6,080 bases of DNA from Clostridiales bacterium. GTDB lineage: Bacteria > Bacillota > Clostridia > Oscillospirales > JAAYOS01. How positions within the stretch are numbered: position 1 is the stretch's first letter; each line of letters opens with the position of its first letter. Both the position numbers and the translations under genes were made by a program. The stretch covers positions 1-6,080 of the forward strand of contig JAAYMG010000103.1 in assembly GCA_012521525.1 (NCBI GenBank), read 5' to 3'. The notes below the pieces were generated by a model. The model was given only the letters and a program-made list of their open reading frames with translations. It made no database searches and was not told the DNA's origin. Positions 6,028-6,080 of this stretch are shown here, in pieces.

Positions 6028-6080
6028 CACTAAATTTGGATAAAGATATAGAGCATAACGTGAAAATCCTGTAAAATGTA

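Noticed and set aside
5892..6074. A 60-codon plus-strand open frame starting with GTG near the right edge
   Set aside because: It has no ribosome binding site, starts inside one hairpin and reads through the terminator-like stem, and its product resembles nothing I recognise.
5983..6080. 3' end of a minus-strand gene entering from the right edge
   Set aside because: All three minus frames are open at the edge, so none can be chosen. The fragments (16 to 31 codons) show no recognisable family motif, although a gene ending here would explain the hairpin at 5991-6024.
5796..6080. A riboswitch or T-box leader for the ABC operon
   Set aside because: I looked for the conserved core elements of TPP, SAM, cobalamin, FMN, THF and T-box leaders on both strands and found none. 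The hairpins alone do not identify a class.

Overview
The window looks like a chromosomal segment from an anaerobic Firmicute, most likely a member of the Clostridia. The grounds are strong GGAGG-type ribosome binding sites, AT-rich intergenic DNA around moderate-GC genes, a FeoB of the type common in Clostridia, and an NMT1-type ABC importer whose proteins resemble a family I know mainly from clostridial genomes. This assignment is inference; no rRNA or tRNA is present to fix it.

Layout, left to right. Bases 2-841 (+) are the 3' part of feoB, the ferrous iron permease; its GTPase domain lies outside the window. A rho-independent terminator follows at 888-920. A recognisable promoter (958-987) and a leader containing a perfect 8-bp inverted repeat (1026-1048) precede a complete gene at 1108-2766 (+). 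That gene encodes a CoA-disulfide reductase/polysulfide reductase-type flavoprotein fused to a C-terminal rhodanese domain. An AT-rich gap of about 300 bp (2767-3064) with a long imperfect hairpin separates it from a convergent cluster on the minus strand. The cluster reads ATPase (5762 to 4995), permease (5008 to 4190) and lipoprotein substrate-binding protein (4075 to 3065), a complete ABC importer of the nitrate/sulfonate/taurine/NMT1 class. The last 285 bp (5796-6080) contain no supportable gene but hold three hairpins.

How the genes work together. The importer is a self-contained transport system: a lipid-anchored binding protein outside the membrane, one permease (presumably a homodimer) and one ATPase. 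The permease overlaps the ATPase gene by 14 bp. Its substrate cannot be read from sequence. The flavoprotein-rhodanese fusion handles sulfane sulfur or CoA disulfides in the cytoplasm. A sulfur link between it and the importer is possible but rests only on proximity and on a shared 13-bp leader motif (12 of 13 identical) upstream of the flavoprotein and binding-protein genes. The iron transporter is a separate unit closed by its own terminator.

I do not see a new defence, mobile or CRISPR-like system here. The points most worth checking are the shared leader motif, the cysteine-rich rhodanese domain, and the possible attenuator-like structure near the right edge.
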